A stretch of DNA of 64,000 nt from Bacteroidota bacterium (GCA_947450025.1 CANFTW010000001.1:180672-244671), one strand, 5' to 3'; numbered from the stretch's first letter, positions 10,501 through 19,601 are shown. Numbers and translations are program-made. Notes: generated from the letters alone by a model not told the origin.

Positions 10501-13500
10501 GTGACCATATTTAATAAAAATTCAAATACCATTCCTGAACAAGTAGCCGAATGGTTTTATTACCCAAAAACAAAGGCAGAGCCTGGCGAAAAGATTGATT
10601 ATATTTTAGCCTCAGGATACAACAATGTTAATTATTTGTTTGAGCAAGAACATTTAGGAAAAGAAACAACTATCAAAACTGTTTCAGCATCAATGAAAGT
10701 TAATGAATTACTCGTTGAAGAAATACATAGAGGTAATTTTGCATTTCATACCACTTTCATTAAATATAACCGTATTTATACTAGAAACAATATTGTTACT
10801 GTTCCATATACAAACAAAGAACTTGATATACAATTTGAAACATTTCGTAATAAATTATTACCTGGCCAAGCAGAAGAATGGAAACTCATATTAAAAGACA
10901 AAAAAGGAGAAAAGGCAACTGCAGAAATGGTTGCCACCATGTATGATGCCTCCTTAGATAACTTTAAAACAAATAATTGGTATTTAAATATTTATCAAAG
11001 TTATTATGCGAAATTATATTGGTCCACTAGCGTTGATAGAATCTCTAATTCAACAGAATATAATGAAATCAATTCGACCTACCGTAACTTACCCAATAGA
11101 AATTATGACGCACTAAATTATTTTGGTTTAGGATTTTATAATAGATATGGATACGGAGAGGGTGATGGAAACGGAGCTGTATCTGGATATTTAAATGTAC
11201 AAAGTGAAGTATATAATAGAGTAGTTGCCGCTGATGAACAAATCATGACAAAAAGTGCAATACCAGGGAGAGTAGCATATGAAAAAGAAAACGATAAAAA
11301 AGTTACTGAAAAAGGAACTTCCGATAGATCAGAAACTTTGAGTTGGGCAGAAAACAAAAATGTTCTAGGTGGAGTAAAAGGTGGGGAAAGTAAAGATTTA
11401 GACATAAGTGGTAGTTTATCTAATATCAAAGCACGCTCAAACTTTAATGAAACAGCTTTCTTTTTTCCACATTTACAAACTAATGATAAAGGCGAGATTA
11501 TTATCAAATTTACTGTTCCTGAAAGTTTAACTAAATGGAAAGTGATGGGGCTTGCGCATACTAAAGATTTAAAAATTGGTCAATTTGAAAAAGAAGTTAT
11601 CACTCAAAAAGAGTTAATGATACAACCAAATGCTCCTCGTTTTTTTAGAGAGAATGATAAAATCACCTTTATTTCAAAAATCTCTAACCTTTCTGAAACT
11701 GATTTGACTGGAATTAGTGAACTTAAACTTTTTGATGCCTTAACAGATAAAGAAATCACTAATGAATTTACTAATGAACTCATATCGAAAAATTTTACCA
11801 TCAAAAAAGGACTAAGCAGCTCAATAGAATGGAATCTGAAAATTCCAGAAGGCTATTCAGCAATCAAGTACAAAGTTGTTGCTAAAGCTGGGAATTTTAC
11901 TGATGGAGAGGAACAAGCTGTACCTGTTTTAACTAATCGAATGTTAGTTACAGAAAGTATGCCAATGTCAATTAGAAGTAATCAAACGAAAGAATTTTTA
12001 TTTACAAAATTTATTAATCAAAACAACAACTCTACAACTTTAAAAAATCATTCGTATACCATAGAATTTACAGCTAACCCGGCTTGGTATGCCATACAAG
12101 CTCTTCCTTACTTAATGGAATATCCATACGAGTGCTCAGAACAAACATTTGCAAGATATTATGCAAATAATTTAGCTACATACGTAGTAAACTCTAAACC
12201 AAGAATCAAAGCGGTTTTTGAAGCTTGGAAAACAAGCAGCCCTGATGCTTTTTTATCAAATTTGGAGAAAAATCAAGAATTAAAATCTCTACTATTAGAA
12301 GAAACACCTTGGTTATTACAAGCTAAAAATGAAAGTGAAAACAAAAAACGCGTTGGTTTATTATTTGATTTAAATAAAATGAGTCATGAACAAACACAAG
12401 CCTTTAAAAAACTAATAAAAAAACAATCTTTAAATGGTGGCTTTGTTTGGTTTGATGGCGGGCCTGATGATTGGTATATCACACAACATATCATAACAGG
12501 ATTTTCTCACCTAAATAAACTAGGAGTAATTAAAGCTAGAGAAAATAACGAAGTTTGGAATATGATTACACAAGCTGTTAAATATTGTGATAATAGAATG
12601 AGAGAAGAATATGAATGGATGAAAAAATACAGTCCTAAATATAAAATCGAAAATCATTTAAGTTACATGGCTATTCAATATTTATATATGCGAAGTAATT
12701 TTCAAGATATTGAAATAGATAAAAGAAACAAAGAGCATTTTGAATATTACAAAAAACAAGAACAATCTTATTGGTTAAAAAATAGCCGCTATATGCAAGG
12801 CATGATAGCATTGAGTTTACACCGATATAAAGATGTAAAACTACCTAAAGACATTTTAAAATCGTTGAAAGAAAATAGCATCAACAGTGAAGAAATGGGC
12901 ATGTACTGGAAAGAAAACTATGGTTATTACTGGTATGAAGCACCAATTGAGATGCAAGCACTAATGATTGAGGCTTTTGATGAAATTAACAACGACACTA
13001 AATCAGTAGATGATCTAAAAACATGGTTAGTAAAAAGCAAACAAACACAACATTGGGGAACAACTCGTTCTACAACAGACGCTGTATATGCCTTATTGCT
13101 AAAAGGAACAGACTGGTTAACTAGCGAGCCTAATTTTGAAATCACAGTTGGAGACATTAAATTAGATCCAAAGAATGATAAATCATTAAATGCAGAACCT
13201 GGAACTGGTTATTTCAAAAAAACATGGACTGGTTCTGACATTAAGCCTAGTAATATGGGTAAAGTAAAAGTAGAGAAAAAAGATGTGGGTGTAAGTTACG
13301 GCGCTATGCATTGGCAATACTTTGAACAACTAGATAAAATCACACCACATGAAACGCCATTAAAAATCAAAAAACAATTATTCTTACAAAAAAACACAAC
13401 TAGTGGGCCAGTAATTGAACCAATAACACCAACTACTAAATTGCAATTAGGTGATAAAATAAAAGTAAGAATTGAATTGCGTGTGGATAGAGATATGAGT

Positions 13501-13779
13501 TATGTTCACATGAAAGATATGCGAGCTTCCGGTTTTGAACCAACTAATGTATTTAGTGGCTATAAATATCAAGATGGATTAGGTTATTATGAAAGTACTA
13601 GAGATGCAGCTACTAATTTCTTCTTCTCAAACTTAAGCAAAGGAACGTATGTATTTGAATATCCATTAGTTGTAAACCATTATGGGGAATTTAGTAATGG
13701 TATAACAACTATTCAATGTATGTATGCACCTGAATTCACTAATCATAGTGAAGGCTTTAGAGTGACTGTCGAAAAATAA
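7573..13779 (+). CDS. Giant alpha-2-macroglobulin family protein
   Basis: Bacterial alpha-2-macroglobulins trap attacking proteases by a bait region and a reactive thioester. After an N-terminal hydrophobic segment (about residues 5-25) comes a long helical region, then the MG2-type sequence TDRAIYRPGQTVYF near residue 617, further MG domains, the A2M domain (NETAFFFPHL near residue 1291; LTKWKVMGLAH), and the thioester domain. The thioester motif CSEQ is at residues C1521-Q1524, matching the CxEQ consensus, so it is probably active. The C-terminal receptor-like domain follows. At 2068 residues it is longer than E. coli YfhM (about 1650). There is no lipobox cysteine, and no penicillin-binding protein 1C gene sits beside it, unlike the usual enterobacterial pairing. 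Confidence 0.9.
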   Translation: MTTKKIITVALFFTATALISMGFFSNTFTKKKEYLFIFNKGENYEKLWKRIDSCEKKGLTESALTIVNEIYSKSKAENNAPQFIKAIIHRMKFESYKEEYSLEKSIFKLRDEADAAKFPIKPVLQSILADAFNQYFQNNRWKFYERTATINFKNDDIETWDLKAINYAIISNYKASLNSTDSLKRTKIDLYDAIISKGSHECRQWRPTLYDFLAHRALQYFISSEIDITRPANRFTINQDDYLKPYSDFSTLTITNPSDSLETKYYALKVLQDLTQFHVNDKSPEALIDVELFRLDYIHSNSQNAKKDTLYFNSLKALQSKFSNNQRVSEIDFRIANWCFQKGLEYRPLESEKYKWYKKTAKEIGESAIKKFPSSYGALECENLINTIHTKFYNLTFEEVNEPNKPFRALVSSQNVNKIYFKIIKTSSQELRDLYRKKYGKELYEKLKTFPQVTTFSQDIENDGDFQSHNTEIKLPELPVGYYVILNSLTEDFKYSNNMTAFSTCIISDISSIERRRDDGSFDFYALHRQTGEALSNISAQIWFEHYDYKEREYILKKGPTLKTDDKGFININHTILNEKQFYVEFINGSDSYFNNNNYYSYKPRDYNDTRIQSYIYTDRAIYRPGQTVYFKSIILESVNNKNHTLKTNYPVTMTFYDVNYQKVSSLNLMTNEFGTVSGSFIAPQNGLNGQMRITDNYGNAYISVEDYKRPKFETNFTPAKGSYKLNDEVSVIGIAKAYAGNVIDGAKVKYRVIRNVSYPYWYWWYRSNYGNSSETEITNGETVTNDTGAYIIKFKALPDESVSKTSYATYNYQVSADVTDINGETHSTQTNVTVGYQAIQLSISSDEIIENNNSKPIRISTTNLNGVNENTKGVFKIYKLKQPQKVFRNRLWAQPDRHSLNKEDYYKTFPNDLYADETNKYKWEKESTVLEKAFDTGIKKEYELSSELKSFAPGVYMIEANCKDKFGEDIKAFEYVTIFNKNSNTIPEQVAEWFYYPKTKAEPGEKIDYILASGYNNVNYLFEQEHLGKETTIKTVSASMKVNELLVEEIHRGNFAFHTTFIKYNRIYTRNNIVTVPYTNKELDIQFETFRNKLLPGQAEEWKLILKDKKGEKATAEMVATMYDASLDNFKTNNWYLNIYQSYYAKLYWSTSVDRISNSTEYNEINSTYRNLPNRNYDALNYFGLGFYNRYGYGEGDGNGAVSGYLNVQSEVYNRVVAADEQIMTKSAIPGRVAYEKENDKKVTEKGTSDRSETLSWAENKNVLGGVKGGESKDLDISGSLSNIKARSNFNETAFFFPHLQTNDKGEIIIKFTVPESLTKWKVMGLAHTKDLKIGQFEKEVITQKELMIQPNAPRFFRENDKITFISKISNLSETDLTGISELKLFDALTDKEITNEFTNELISKNFTIKKGLSSSIEWNLKIPEGYSAIKYKVVAKAGNFTDGEEQAVPVLTNRMLVTESMPMSIRSNQTKEFLFTKFINQNNNSTTLKNHSYTIEFTANPAWYAIQALPYLMEYPYECSEQTFARYYANNLATYVVNSKPRIKAVFEAWKTSSPDAFLSNLEKNQELKSLLLEETPWLLQAKNESENKKRVGLLFDLNKMSHEQTQAFKKLIKKQSLNGGFVWFDGGPDDWYITQHIITGFSHLNKLGVIKARENNEVWNMITQAVKYCDNRMREEYEWMKKYSPKYKIENHLSYMAIQYLYMRSNFQDIEIDKRNKEHFEYYKKQEQSYWLKNSRYMQGMIALSLHRYKDVKLPKDILKSLKENSINSEEMGMYWKENYGYYWYEAPIEMQALMIEAFDEINNDTKSVDDLKTWLVKSKQTQHWGTTRSTTDAVYALLLKGTDWLTSEPNFEITVGDIKLDPKNDKSLNAEPGTGYFKKTWTGSDIKPSNMGKVKVEKKDVGVSYGAMHWQYFEQLDKITPHETPLKIKKQLFLQKNTTSGPVIEPITPTTKLQLGDKIKVRIELRVDRDMSYVHMKDMRASGFEPTNVFSGYKYQDGLGYYESTRDAATNFFFSNLSKGTYVFEYPLVVNHYGEFSNGITTIQCMYAPEFTNHSEGFRVTVEK

Positions 13780-13790
13780 TAATTTCATAA

Positions 13791-13829
13791 ACACAAAAAA
13801 GGAGATAACTATTATCTCCTTTTTTGTGT
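13791..13829. terminator. Bidirectional hairpin terminator
   Basis: An 18-bp perfect stem (13791-13808 with 13812-13829) has a 3-base loop, a GGAGATAA core, six A on the left and six T on the right. It sits between the convergent alpha-2-macroglobulin and SirB1-family genes and can act on both strands. Confidence 0.88.
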
Positions 13830-13857
13830 AATTAATGAAAAGCAATAAAACCAATCC

Positions 13858-14748
13858 TTATAAATTCTTCTCTAATTCCTTTAACTCTTTCACTTTTTCG
13901 GCATAACCCATTTTGTCGAAGGAATAAATTAAATTATTTAATAAACGTTTTATAATATCTAAGTTAGAACAAGGTAAATAATACTTAGTTTCAGGTTCTA
14001 CATTTAATTGTTTAATAAACGAATCTACATCTCCTTGATTAAATATTAAGCCTTTACTAAAGGGGTTAACATAAAATAAAATATTATCCGATAATGTTTT
14101 ATGTGATGGGTCAAATAAATTCGCGAAATCATTCACATAAGCCAATACAAAATGTTGTGGTAAATTAACTCCGTAAATAGGAATACCTAATTCTTTACAA
14201 ATTAAAGCATATATAACACTGAGCATTACTGGATTTCCTTTTTTAGTTTCTAAAACAACATTGATAAAGGAATTTTGAGGTGCATGATAGTTTGTAATAT
14301 TTCCTCCAAATTGATGCACTTCAAACATAATATGATTAATGATCTTAACTTTTTCTATAGCTGTTAAATCATCGTGTAATTCTAACCAAACATCTTGTTT
14401 TATTTGATGAAGTTGCTTTTTTAATTTATTCTCGTCTAAATCAGGGTATTGATAGCGAGCTATAATAGCACAACCTCTAAATAAATCATCTTGCTCATGT
14501 TCTGCCCAATACTTTAATGCATTTTGAAGAGCTTTAAATTGAATGGTATGAATAATACCCTCAATGCGTTTTTGCATTAATGCATCGAAACTATTTTCCC
14601 AAGCTGTTTCCAAATGAGGAATTGCAGGAGGACCCAAAATAATAAATCTATTTTTTACCTCAGAATAAATCCCATCATCTGGGTCATCCAATAAAGTAAT
14701 TAAGGCAATTACTTCTTTTAGGTTCATTTCATTTTTCTTAGGTCTCAT
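13858..14748 (-). CDS. SirB1/YchA-family transglutaminase-like protein
   Basis: The protein matches the SirB1 family (transglutaminase-like fold followed by TPR-like helices). The diagnostic stretch is FINVVLETKKGNPVMLSVIY followed by GIPIYGVNLPQHFVLAY, where the family has RRGIPISL and the conserved histidine. E. coli YchA, next to prfA and hemK, is the named relative; no enzyme activity is established. I chose the ATG at 14748 (MRPKKNEMNL) because the longest frame begins with an in-frame TTG; ATG 14727 is also possible. It is followed at close range in the same orientation by nothing, and it ends at the bidirectional hairpin. Confidence 0.8.
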   Translation of the reverse strand: MRPKKNEMNLKEVIALITLLDDPDDGIYSEVKNRFIILGPPAIPHLETAWENSFDALMQKRIEGIIHTIQFKALQNALKYWAEHEQDDLFRGCAIIARYQYPDLDENKLKKQLHQIKQDVWLELHDDLTAIEKVKIINHIMFEVHQFGGNITNYHAPQNSFINVVLETKKGNPVMLSVIYALICKELGIPIYGVNLPQHFVLAYVNDFANLFDPSHKTLSDNILFYVNPFSKGLIFNQGDVDSFIKQLNVEPETKYYLPCSNLDIIKRLLNNLIYSFDKMGYAEKVKELKELEKNL

Positions 14749-14810
14749 ACATAACAAAAATAGCCCCGATATGGAGCCATTTTATACCTAAGTTTTGTTT
14801 TTTTTAACAA

Positions 14811-15683
14811 TCAGACTGTTAATCGTTGTAAACTTTCTTCTATTAATATCTCTACACTTTTAGCATAATCACTTGTAAACTCCTTACGGACACGGTTTGC
14901 GATAATTACACACGCTGTTAAACAATTGTGGTTTAATAACTTTCCTAAACCATATAAAGCAGAAGTCTCCATTTCAAAATTGGTAATTCGGTGATCTCCT
15001 AATCTAAAATCGGTTAAAAGTTCATTTAAGTTAGGCATAGCGGCTTTTAATCGAATTTGACGTCCTTGAGGCCCGTAAAAACCAGGAGCCGTAGCTGTAA
15101 TACCAATATGAGTACCTTGCTGAAACTTAGCAATCAATTGATCAGATGCTTTTACACAATATGGATAAGGTAAATTAGGTAACCAACCTGTATGTTTTAT
15201 AAATTCCTCACTAATATTCTTCTCCCCTATACTTTCCCAGTTATCATAAAAGTTTAATAATCCATCCAAACCTAAACCATGTGAACTCACTACAATACCA
15301 TTTACAGGAATATCAGCTTGTAGTGCTCCACTAGTTCCTAAGCGCACAATGTTCAAAGAACGATGTGTTGGATTTAATTCTCTTGTAACTAAGTTGATAT
15401 TAACAGCCGCATCCAATTCATTCATCACAATATCAATATTATCCGTTCCAATTCCTGTTGATAAAACCGTTACTCGTTTTCCATTAAAAATACCAGTATG
15501 AGTTATAAATTCACGATGTTGAGTTTTGAATTCAATTTTACTGAAAAAATTAGAAATTTGAGCAACGCGACTCTGATCTCCAACAACAATAACATTGTCA
15601 GCAATATCTTCATCTTTTAAATTAATATGATATACTCGATTATCCTTGCTTAGGATTAATTCAGTTTCAGGAAAATTGGACAT
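14811..15683 (-). CDS. Nucleoside phosphorylase, uridine-phosphorylase-like
   Basis: This is a PNP/UDP phosphorylase family protein that splits a nucleoside with phosphate into a base and ribose-1-phosphate for salvage. Evidence is NVIVVGDQSRVAQIS near the start (the family's nucleotide/phosphate loop), VLSTGIGTDNIDIVMNEL with the conserved glycines, IVRLGTSGALQADI, and ITNFEMETSALYGLGKLL, which contains the EMET ribose-binding motif. At 290 residues it is longer than E. coli Udp (about 253), as is common in Bacteroidota. Uridine is the likeliest substrate but purine nucleosides cannot be excluded. The dgkA-like gene ends 10 bases upstream, so the two probably share a transcript. Confidence 0.85.
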   Translation of the reverse strand: MSNFPETELILSKDNRVYHINLKDEDIADNVIVVGDQSRVAQISNFFSKIEFKTQHREFITHTGIFNGKRVTVLSTGIGTDNIDIVMNELDAAVNINLVTRELNPTHRSLNIVRLGTSGALQADIPVNGIVVSSHGLGLDGLLNFYDNWESIGEKNISEEFIKHTGWLPNLPYPYCVKASDQLIAKFQQGTHIGITATAPGFYGPQGRQIRLKAAMPNLNELLTDFRLGDHRITNFEMETSALYGLGKLLNHNCLTACVIIANRVRKEFTSDYAKSVEILIEESLQRLTV

Positions 15684-15693
15684 ATGATTTAAA

Positions 15694-16056
15694 TTAAATA
15701 ATATGAAGTAAATCTAACATATATTTTCCAAATATAAGAACACCAATTAGTGCAGAGATAATAGAAAAAATAAGCACAGCTCCTGCAACTAGGTCTTTTG
15801 TTTTTCCTGCAACTGGATGATGATTTGGTTCCACTAAATCAACCAAAGATTCAATGGCTGTATTAATAGTTTCTAAAGCTAAAACAATACCAATACAAAT
15901 TAAAATAATACACCATTCCGAACTATTTATATTAAATATAAAACCACATGTAATAGCCAAAATACCGAAACAAACATGCACCTTCATATTGCGCTGTTGT
16001 AAACTCAATTTAATACCATTAAACGCATAATAAAAAGATTTAAAAAACGAGTTCAT
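15694..16056 (-). CDS. Diacylglycerol kinase / undecaprenol kinase family protein
   Basis: A 120-residue, three-helix inner-membrane protein of the DgkA family. The signature is ALETINTAIESLVDLVEP, containing the catalytic and metal-binding glutamates, followed by KDLVAGAVL. Gram-positive members phosphorylate undecaprenol and E. coli DgkA phosphorylates diacylglycerol; the sequence alone does not settle which here. The length is normal. It is spaced 10 bases from the downstream phosphorylase gene. Confidence 0.88.
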   Translation of the reverse strand: MNSFFKSFYYAFNGIKLSLQQRNMKVHVCFGILAITCGFIFNINSSEWCIILICIGIVLALETINTAIESLVDLVEPNHHPVAGKTKDLVAGAVLIFSIISALIGVLIFGKYMLDLLHII

Positions 16057-16108
16057 AAGCTATAAATTAAGATTAAAGATAACTAAAACATTGATTAAAA
16101 TAAATGAA

Positions 16109-16732
16109 TTACGCATTTTCATTTTGACGCATACTCATAGTGATATAGTATAAAAACCACATAAACACACTAAAAATAAGCGTAAAACCTATGGTATCTT
16201 TTTCGAAAAGAATACCATAACTCTGACGTATTAATTGAAAAGGATGATTAACCACATTCCAACTGTTGAAACGTAGGTATCGCCCTAAATACAAACCAAA
16301 AGAAATTAACCAAAAAACAATAGGTGTTAATAGAGTAAACAGTATAGGACTTACAAGAGACTTTAAAATCAATAACATATCTTTTAAAGAATTAAAGAAC
16401 ACAATCATTCCAATTAAAGCAAAGGATAACACCAAAACTAAATCAAACCATAATGGCAAATACAGACGAGGTTTTAAATGAAACAAATCAGTTAAAATAT
16501 ACGGTGAATTTGGTATAAACAAAAGCCATAAACCTATTAAAGGGAGGTGTTTCAATTGAATAGATTCTCTTTGTTTTAGATAATTGCTAATCCACCAAGG
16601 AATGAATGCTAGAAATAAATTCCACGATAAGAAAATATAACTTAAGCCATCGCTTTTAATAATACGATATGTTAATAGAATAATACTAAATAATGTAAAA
16701 GAATAAACAAGTTGTTTGAATGTGAGCTTCAT
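16109..16732 (-). CDS. DUF1361 membrane protein
   Basis: About six or seven predicted membrane helices with the DUF1361 hallmark WLLFIPNSPYILTDLFHL and the following LPLWFDLVLVL. The function of the family is unknown. The start at 16732 (MKLTFKQ) is preferred: the longer frame overlaps the upstream gene by dozens of bases and adds a non-conserved leader. It is the last gene of a same-strand run that begins at 21202, and is separated from its upstream neighbour by 28 bases. Confidence 0.78.
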   Translation of the reverse strand: MKLTFKQLVYSFTLFSIILLTYRIIKSDGLSYIFLSWNLFLAFIPWWISNYLKQRESIQLKHLPLIGLWLLFIPNSPYILTDLFHLKPRLYLPLWFDLVLVLSFALIGMIVFFNSLKDMLLILKSLVSPILFTLLTPIVFWLISFGLYLGRYLRFNSWNVVNHPFQLIRQSYGILFEKDTIGFTLIFSVFMWFLYYITMSMRQNENA

Positions 16733-16760
16733 AAAATACTTTTTTAATGATAGGTAAAGA

Positions 16761-17075
16761 TTAATTTGAATTGGATTGATGATTAACGAAAACAACTTGA
16801 AAACAATACCAAATGGCAATCAACCATGCCAAAGGCATCCATATAAAGATATTCCAATGAAAATATGAAAATAGATATAATACTAAAAAATAGAAGACAA
16901 CCATTCCCCAATAAGTCATGATTTTTTTCGGGTTTTTTCTTGTAGCAATAGCAACTATCGTTCTAATGAATGCTCCAAACACTTGAACAACTCCAACCAA
17001 AAATTGTAAGAGTCCAATAAAAATTAAATAATCTCCATCAGTGTTGGTTGATGATTCTAAAAACAAAACTGTCAT
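16761..17075 (-). CDS. Small four-helix membrane protein, unknown
   Basis: A 104-residue protein with about three to four hydrophobic helices (LIFIGLLQFLVGVVQVF, then TYWGMVVFYFLVLYLF, then WNIFIWMPLAWLIAIWYCF). I do not recognise a family with confidence. It starts 4 bases after the stop of the DUF4173 gene and is followed by the DUF1361 gene, which suggests translational coupling and a shared membrane role. Confidence 0.6.
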   Translation of the reverse strand: MTVLFLESSTNTDGDYLIFIGLLQFLVGVVQVFGAFIRTIVAIATRKNPKKIMTYWGMVVFYFLVLYLFSYFHWNIFIWMPLAWLIAIWYCFQVVFVNHQSNSN

Positions 17076-17079
17076 AATA

Positions 17080-18558
17080 TTACTTTTTTAAATAAATGCT
17101 TTCAGTAATTTCCTTATCTCTTAAATCATAGCTTCTCCAATCATTGGTGTAATCAGATAAGTAATTAGTGATTTTTTGATTTAATAATTGTGTGTAAGTT
17201 TCAGAATAGTAGCGCTCCCTGTAAAAACTACTCGTGTAATTTTTTAGCTTACTATTAAAATCAGTAAACTCAGGCTTCTTTGTGATTGCTAATAACTCTG
17301 GGATATTAGCATCCGACAGAGAAAATAAATAATAAAAATCAACTTGAGATAAAGGTTTATTTTGAATATTATAGTTAGTAATTAATTTATCCCAATTCAC
17401 TAACCCACTTAAAACTAATACTGTAAACCAAACCGCCACATTGGTTCTAATTAAATACCAGTTCGATTGTTTTTTATAAATTTTCCAAAACATAATTAAC
17501 AACCCTAATACTGCTAACATTAACCATACATAAACACCTATGCGCTTGTAAGTGAAATTATAGTCATGGATATAAATTTGGTTTCTAAAAGCGGTAGAAG
17601 ATAACATCACTACATTTTGAAAAATCCATAAATACACAAATGCAGATAATAAGTTGTTGTTTTTTACGGTTGCAAATTCATTTCTAAATAAAAACATAAT
17701 TAAACTTGTTGCTATCATAATGGACAAGATGATTACACCTACTCCATTGTGTACAAAATCAGAATGTGTGACACCATTTGGCAAACCTCCATTAAAATAA
17801 AGCGTTTGAATATCACCAATGTTTAAAATCACTAACATCAGATTTAAAACAACAAACAATAACATACCTGCATAACGCTCCGTTTCAAACTGCTTCATCT
17901 TTTGTTCGTTTGCTTCAAAAGAATTATTAGAAATTGGTAAATTATTTTCCCAGCTTTCTATTGGCTTTATAGTACGATGATATAAAAATCCATACATCAA
18001 TATAAAACCTGAAATGGTAAATAAAACCCACCATATACTAACGAAATCCAAATTAATCCATTTAGTGTTTTCGGCAAATAAAGGATTAGAATTTTTGTAA
18101 AGGAAGAAAAACACTATGCTTATAACTCCTACAATGATTGTTGCTAAAGTTTTATAGCCTTTCTTACTAGGATGAGTATCAAGTGTTGATTGAAATCGAA
18201 AAATAGAATCAATGATCATATATGCAACACATGACACTACAGAGTAACAACCAAATGCAAAAGAAAATAAACTAGAAGTTACTACATTAAATGATACCGC
18301 CGATAAAAGCAACAAGCTAAAAACATTTCCAATGATACTTAATGCACTAGAATGAAAAAATATACACCCAGCACTTATTAAACAAAGCGAAGCACTCCAA
18401 AGCCATTTGTTATAAGAAAGTAATTTCTTGTTTTTAATCACCAATATGGCAAGTAAAACAATATTAAAAATCAGGAAATTAATCCCAGCATTTTGTTGGT
18501 AAAATAAAAAGCTATAAGCTCCTGTAGCTATTAGCAATAAATAATCATTTGTTTTCAT
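17080..18558 (-). CDS. DUF4173 membrane protein
   Basis: A 492-residue polytopic membrane protein with about twelve hydrophobic segments. The sequence NQIYIHDYNFTYKRIGVYVW is typical of DUF4173 proteins, in which a conserved tyrosine/arginine segment sits before the last helices. Family function is unknown. It lies between the COQ4-like gene (25 bases upstream) and the small membrane gene (4 bases downstream) on the same strand. In other genomes DUF4173 genes are often found near small regulators and membrane proteins, which fits this context but does not prove a link. Confidence 0.78.
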   Translation of the reverse strand: MKTNDYLLLIATGAYSFLFYQQNAGINFLIFNIVLLAILVIKNKKLLSYNKWLWSASLCLISAGCIFFHSSALSIIGNVFSLLLLSAVSFNVVTSSLFSFAFGCYSVVSCVAYMIIDSIFRFQSTLDTHPSKKGYKTLATIIVGVISIVFFFLYKNSNPLFAENTKWINLDFVSIWWVLFTISGFILMYGFLYHRTIKPIESWENNLPISNNSFEANEQKMKQFETERYAGMLLFVVLNLMLVILNIGDIQTLYFNGGLPNGVTHSDFVHNGVGVIILSIMIATSLIMFLFRNEFATVKNNNLLSAFVYLWIFQNVVMLSSTAFRNQIYIHDYNFTYKRIGVYVWLMLAVLGLLIMFWKIYKKQSNWYLIRTNVAVWFTVLVLSGLVNWDKLITNYNIQNKPLSQVDFYYLFSLSDANIPELLAITKKPEFTDFNSKLKNYTSSFYRERYYSETYTQLLNQKITNYLSDYTNDWRSYDLRDKEITESIYLKK

Positions 18559-18583
18559 GGTATTTGAGTTGATTAATATATCG

Positions 18584-19087
18584 TTATATAAATAGTGATT
18601 CTTTTATTTTTGAAAAATCTTCATGCAACATGTTTTTAAAATTAAGTTTAGAAACATCCTTACATTTTTTCCCTCTTTCATAGGAGTCCTTGAGATATTT
18701 CCAATCGGTAGGAAGTAAACACCATGCACCAATTCGCGAACTCACAGAGGCTATAGACTTTTTACCATTACCATGTAAGAAAAACTGCAAGGCTACTTCA
18801 TCTTTAAATGAAATGGTATAATCAAATAATATATGATGAATATCATGATACTCGGCTCCTGTCAACAAATCTACTTCGTGCTGTTTTAAAAATTTTCCTA
18901 AGACTTTACCAAGACTTCCTTCAGGGTACCTCAATAATTCAATTGTACTTAGTCCCCAATTTTTATCATTTGTCCCATAATTAAATACCATTGGACCGAT
19001 CAATCCAGCTACCCAGGATGAAGTTTTGACATGAAACCACATTACATAATCGATGATTGTTTTAGGATGTACTTTAGTTGTTTTCAT
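18584..19087 (-). CDS. COQ4-like protein A (HDxxH-X11-E)
   Basis: Start at ATG 19087 (MKTTKVHPK), two codons inside a TTG frame; 167 residues. It carries H81-D82-x-x-H85, eleven residues, then E97, exactly the spacing of the zinc-type motif of eukaryotic COQ4 (human H163, D164, H167, E179). Other shared parts are PEGSLGKVLGKFL before the motif and QFFLHGNGK after it. COQ4 acts in the coenzyme Q complex, where it has been linked to decarboxylation/hydroxylation at ring carbon C1. Bacteroidota normally make menaquinone, so ubiquinone synthesis is not a safe call here. The paralogue at 19602-20099 and the small membrane protein between them suggest a three-gene unit. Confidence 0.7.
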   Translation of the reverse strand: MKTTKVHPKTIIDYVMWFHVKTSSWVAGLIGPMVFNYGTNDKNWGLSTIELLRYPEGSLGKVLGKFLKQHEVDLLTGAEYHDIHHILFDYTISFKDEVALQFFLHGNGKKSIASVSSRIGAWCLLPTDWKYLKDSYERGKKCKDVSKLNFKNMLHEDFSKIKESLFI

Positions 19088-19098
19088 TTTCAAAAAAA

Positions 19099-19596
19099 TT
19101 ATATGGTTTTTGATTCTGTATGATTAATACTGCTAATGTTTTCAATTAAACTAATTTGGTATTTGATATACAATAAAGGAATCACACCAAACAATCCAAA
19201 GCAACAATCAATAATTTGATGATAGATAGGAATCTCTCGAATTGGTCCACAAATAAAAGCTAAAGGAAACACAGCAATACAAGCCACAATACCAACATTC
19301 ACAATAAATTTATTACGCACTGGATTTAGATACACACCGACAAAAAATAATCCGATGATAATGTGAGCAAAGGCTAGCCAATCAGTTCCGTACAATACAA
19401 TAGATGGTGTCTGATGAACCGAATCATAAACTGTTCTAATCCAATTATGAAAAAAAATTGGGAAGAAATCGATATGTGCTAACATAAAATCTACTTCTGT
19501 AACTAAAGGGAAAGCCGTAATACCGCTTAAGGCTAAAAGAATAACAAATACGATGACTACTCTGCGGATTTTTTTGATGGATGATACTGTTTTCAT
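19099..19596 (-). CDS. Four-helix membrane protein between two COQ4-like genes
   Basis: A 165-residue protein with helices near residues 12-32, 72-92, 97-117 and 125-145. The loop after helix 1 (LAHIDFFPIFFHNWIRTVYDSV) is rich in aromatic and histidine residues. I know no named family. It starts 5 bases after the first COQ4-like gene and its stop is 11 bases before the second, so the three are almost surely co-transcribed. A role as membrane partner of the COQ4-like proteins is an inference from position only. Confidence 0.62.
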   Translation of the reverse strand: MKTVSSIKKIRRVVIVFVILLALSGITAFPLVTEVDFMLAHIDFFPIFFHNWIRTVYDSVHQTPSIVLYGTDWLAFAHIIIGLFFVGVYLNPVRNKFIVNVGIVACIAVFPLAFICGPIREIPIYHQIIDCCFGLFGVIPLLYIKYQISLIENISSINHTESKTI

Positions 19597-19601
19597 AATG
19601 A

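Noticed and set aside
11136..11507. 123-codon minus-strand open frame inside the alpha-2-macroglobulin gene
   Set aside because: It is antisense to the conserved A2M domain and has low-complexity composition; a chance frame.
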